DNA of 29,506 nucleotides from a virus. The first letter of the stretch is position 1. Each line of letters opens with the position of its first letter. The position numbers were made by a program, and so were the translations under genes. Below the pieces are notes generated by a model that was not told the origin of the DNA, did no database searches, and saw only the letters and a program-made list of their open reading frames with translations. Below, in pieces: positions 28,867-29,506 of this stretch. Location: the IMG/VR virus record IMGVR_UViG_3300031706_000027, positions 1 through 29,506 of that record; one strand, 5' to 3'.

Positions 28867-29355
28867 ATGACAGCACCATCCGGTTTTCTTTCTGGCCATA
28901 ATTCTGGCCTCTACACCAACGCGACAGCCATCACAACTTTTGATTCAGCAGCAGCCGAAGCCTTTGCCATTGCTGGCAATTTTGTTGATGGGGTCACTGA
29001 ATTTTCAGCGCTATCTAACGAAGATTCAATTCAAGATTTATCAATCATTGGCCGCCCTGTAGTTTCACACGTACTTGGTCAAGGCACGGCGCAAGAGTTT
29101 ACTTTCTCTCTGGCGATGAACATGGCCGATGCTACTTCAGTCGCCCTTCGCGATGACGCACGAACCACTGACCGTGGCTTTGTGGTTGCCTTTGACACAA
29201 CTACCGGCAACACTCCGGGAACTACTGCAACATTCTGTATGTTTAACGGCATGGTAGTAAATACCAGCATTACCGGCGGTTCTGCCGATGGTATCGCCAC
29301 TTTAGAAGTAACAGTTCGCCGTTCAGGTGATTTGGTTTGGGTTGATTTAGCCTAG
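28867..29355 (+). CDS. Major tail tube protein
   Basis: 162 aa, beta-rich, Ser/Thr/Ala-rich (GHNSGLYTNATAITTFDSAA; DGIATLEVTVRRSGDLVWV), as in siphovirus tail tube proteins. Preceded by AGGAGTC and followed by a strong terminator, an arrangement usual for highly expressed tube genes. It is the main evidence for a tail with a long tube, and hence a siphovirus. Confidence 0.75.
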   Translation: MTAPSGFLSGHNSGLYTNATAITTFDSAAAEAFAIAGNFVDGVTEFSALSNEDSIQDLSIIGRPVVSHVLGQGTAQEFTFSLAMNMADATSVALRDDARTTDRGFVVAFDTTTGNTPGTTATFCMFNGMVVNTSITGGSADGIATLEVTVRRSGDLVWVDLA

Positions 29356-29368
29356 TAACCAAAAACTC

Positions 29369-29401
29369 AGCGGGTGCCTTTCGGGGTACTCGCTCTTTTT
29401 T
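29369..29401 (+). terminator. Strong terminator after the tail tube gene
   Basis: 10-bp stem AGCGGGTGCC / GGTACTCGCT (two G-U), 6-base loop TTTCGG, then CTTTTTT. Confidence 0.85.
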
Positions 29402-29432
29402 CGAAATTCAATTAATAAAAGGAAAATTAAAA

Positions 29433-29506
29433 ATGGAAGACCAAGAACAAAATCTAGGATGGTGGTTTGACAGAGCACATCAAAGAAAATATATTTTAGA
29501 AATGGC
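29433..29506 (+). CDS. Tail assembly gene, start only (3' partial)
   Basis: ATG 29433 after AAGGAAAATTAAA; visible start MEDQEQNLGWWFDRAHQRKY and the frame runs off the window. Its place after the tube gene suggests a tail assembly chaperone, which often uses a programmed frameshift, but the visible residues do not decide this. Confidence 0.5.
   Translation, partial: MEDQEQNLGWWFDRAHQRKYILEM

Overview
The window is part of a double-stranded DNA tailed phage genome. It has a complete HK97-type head and packaging module followed by a tail-tube gene, so the virion is most likely a siphovirus. Its replication and transcription genes are T7-like: primase-helicase, family A DNA polymerase, FEN-type exonuclease, ssDNA-binding protein and single-subunit RNA polymerase. 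Phage Xp10 is the known precedent for this mixture. Two lipoproteins and a GH24 lysozyme point to a Gram-negative host. The B12-dependent ribonucleotide reductase fits a marine or freshwater setting, but the host cannot be named from the sequence. No integrase or recognisable repressor is present.

Layout. 1-2.0 kb: end of a tail fibre with an S74-type chaperone, then tail-associated proteins including a discoidin-like one. 2.0-3.2 kb: lipoprotein, lysozyme and holin, closed by a bidirectional terminator. 3.2-4.3 kb: four leftward small genes, three of them headed by their own sigma70-type promoter. 4.4-13.4 kb: rightward replication and nucleotide operon behind a phage RNA polymerase promoter (44-aa protein, primase-helicase, small proteins, DUF3310, SSB, DNA polymerase, MazG-like, exonuclease, GIY-YIG, zinc-ribbon protein, class II RNR), ending at a strong UUCG-loop terminator. 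13.4-16.9 kb: tandem small-gene cassettes, nearly all with the same sigma70 promoter, the same leader and often the same hairpin. 16.9-19.3 kb: a promoter of the same family drives a basic 46-aa protein and the RNA polymerase. 19.3-20.0 kb: non-coding region with two phage-polymerase promoters, a hammerhead ribozyme and a further structured RNA. 20.0-21.1 kb: one more cassette, a small ORF, an HNH endonuclease and a gene that appears to start at AUU. 21.3-29.5 kb: small terminase, accessory small genes, large terminase, portal, protease, capsid, connectors, tail tube and the start of a tail gene.

Inferred programme: host sigma70 RNA polymerase transcribes the cassettes and the phage RNA polymerase gene from 13 related promoters. 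Twelve of these carry an ACC(G/C)GGT element between -35 and -10. The phage polymerase then reads the replication operon and the late operon from promoters with the core TAAAACTACCCATTATA, which matches the T7 consensus at 13 of 17 positions. The most notable item is a complete type I hammerhead ribozyme at about 19532-19638. It lies 129 nt into the leader transcribed from one of these promoters and is followed directly by about 300 nt of strongly structured RNA.
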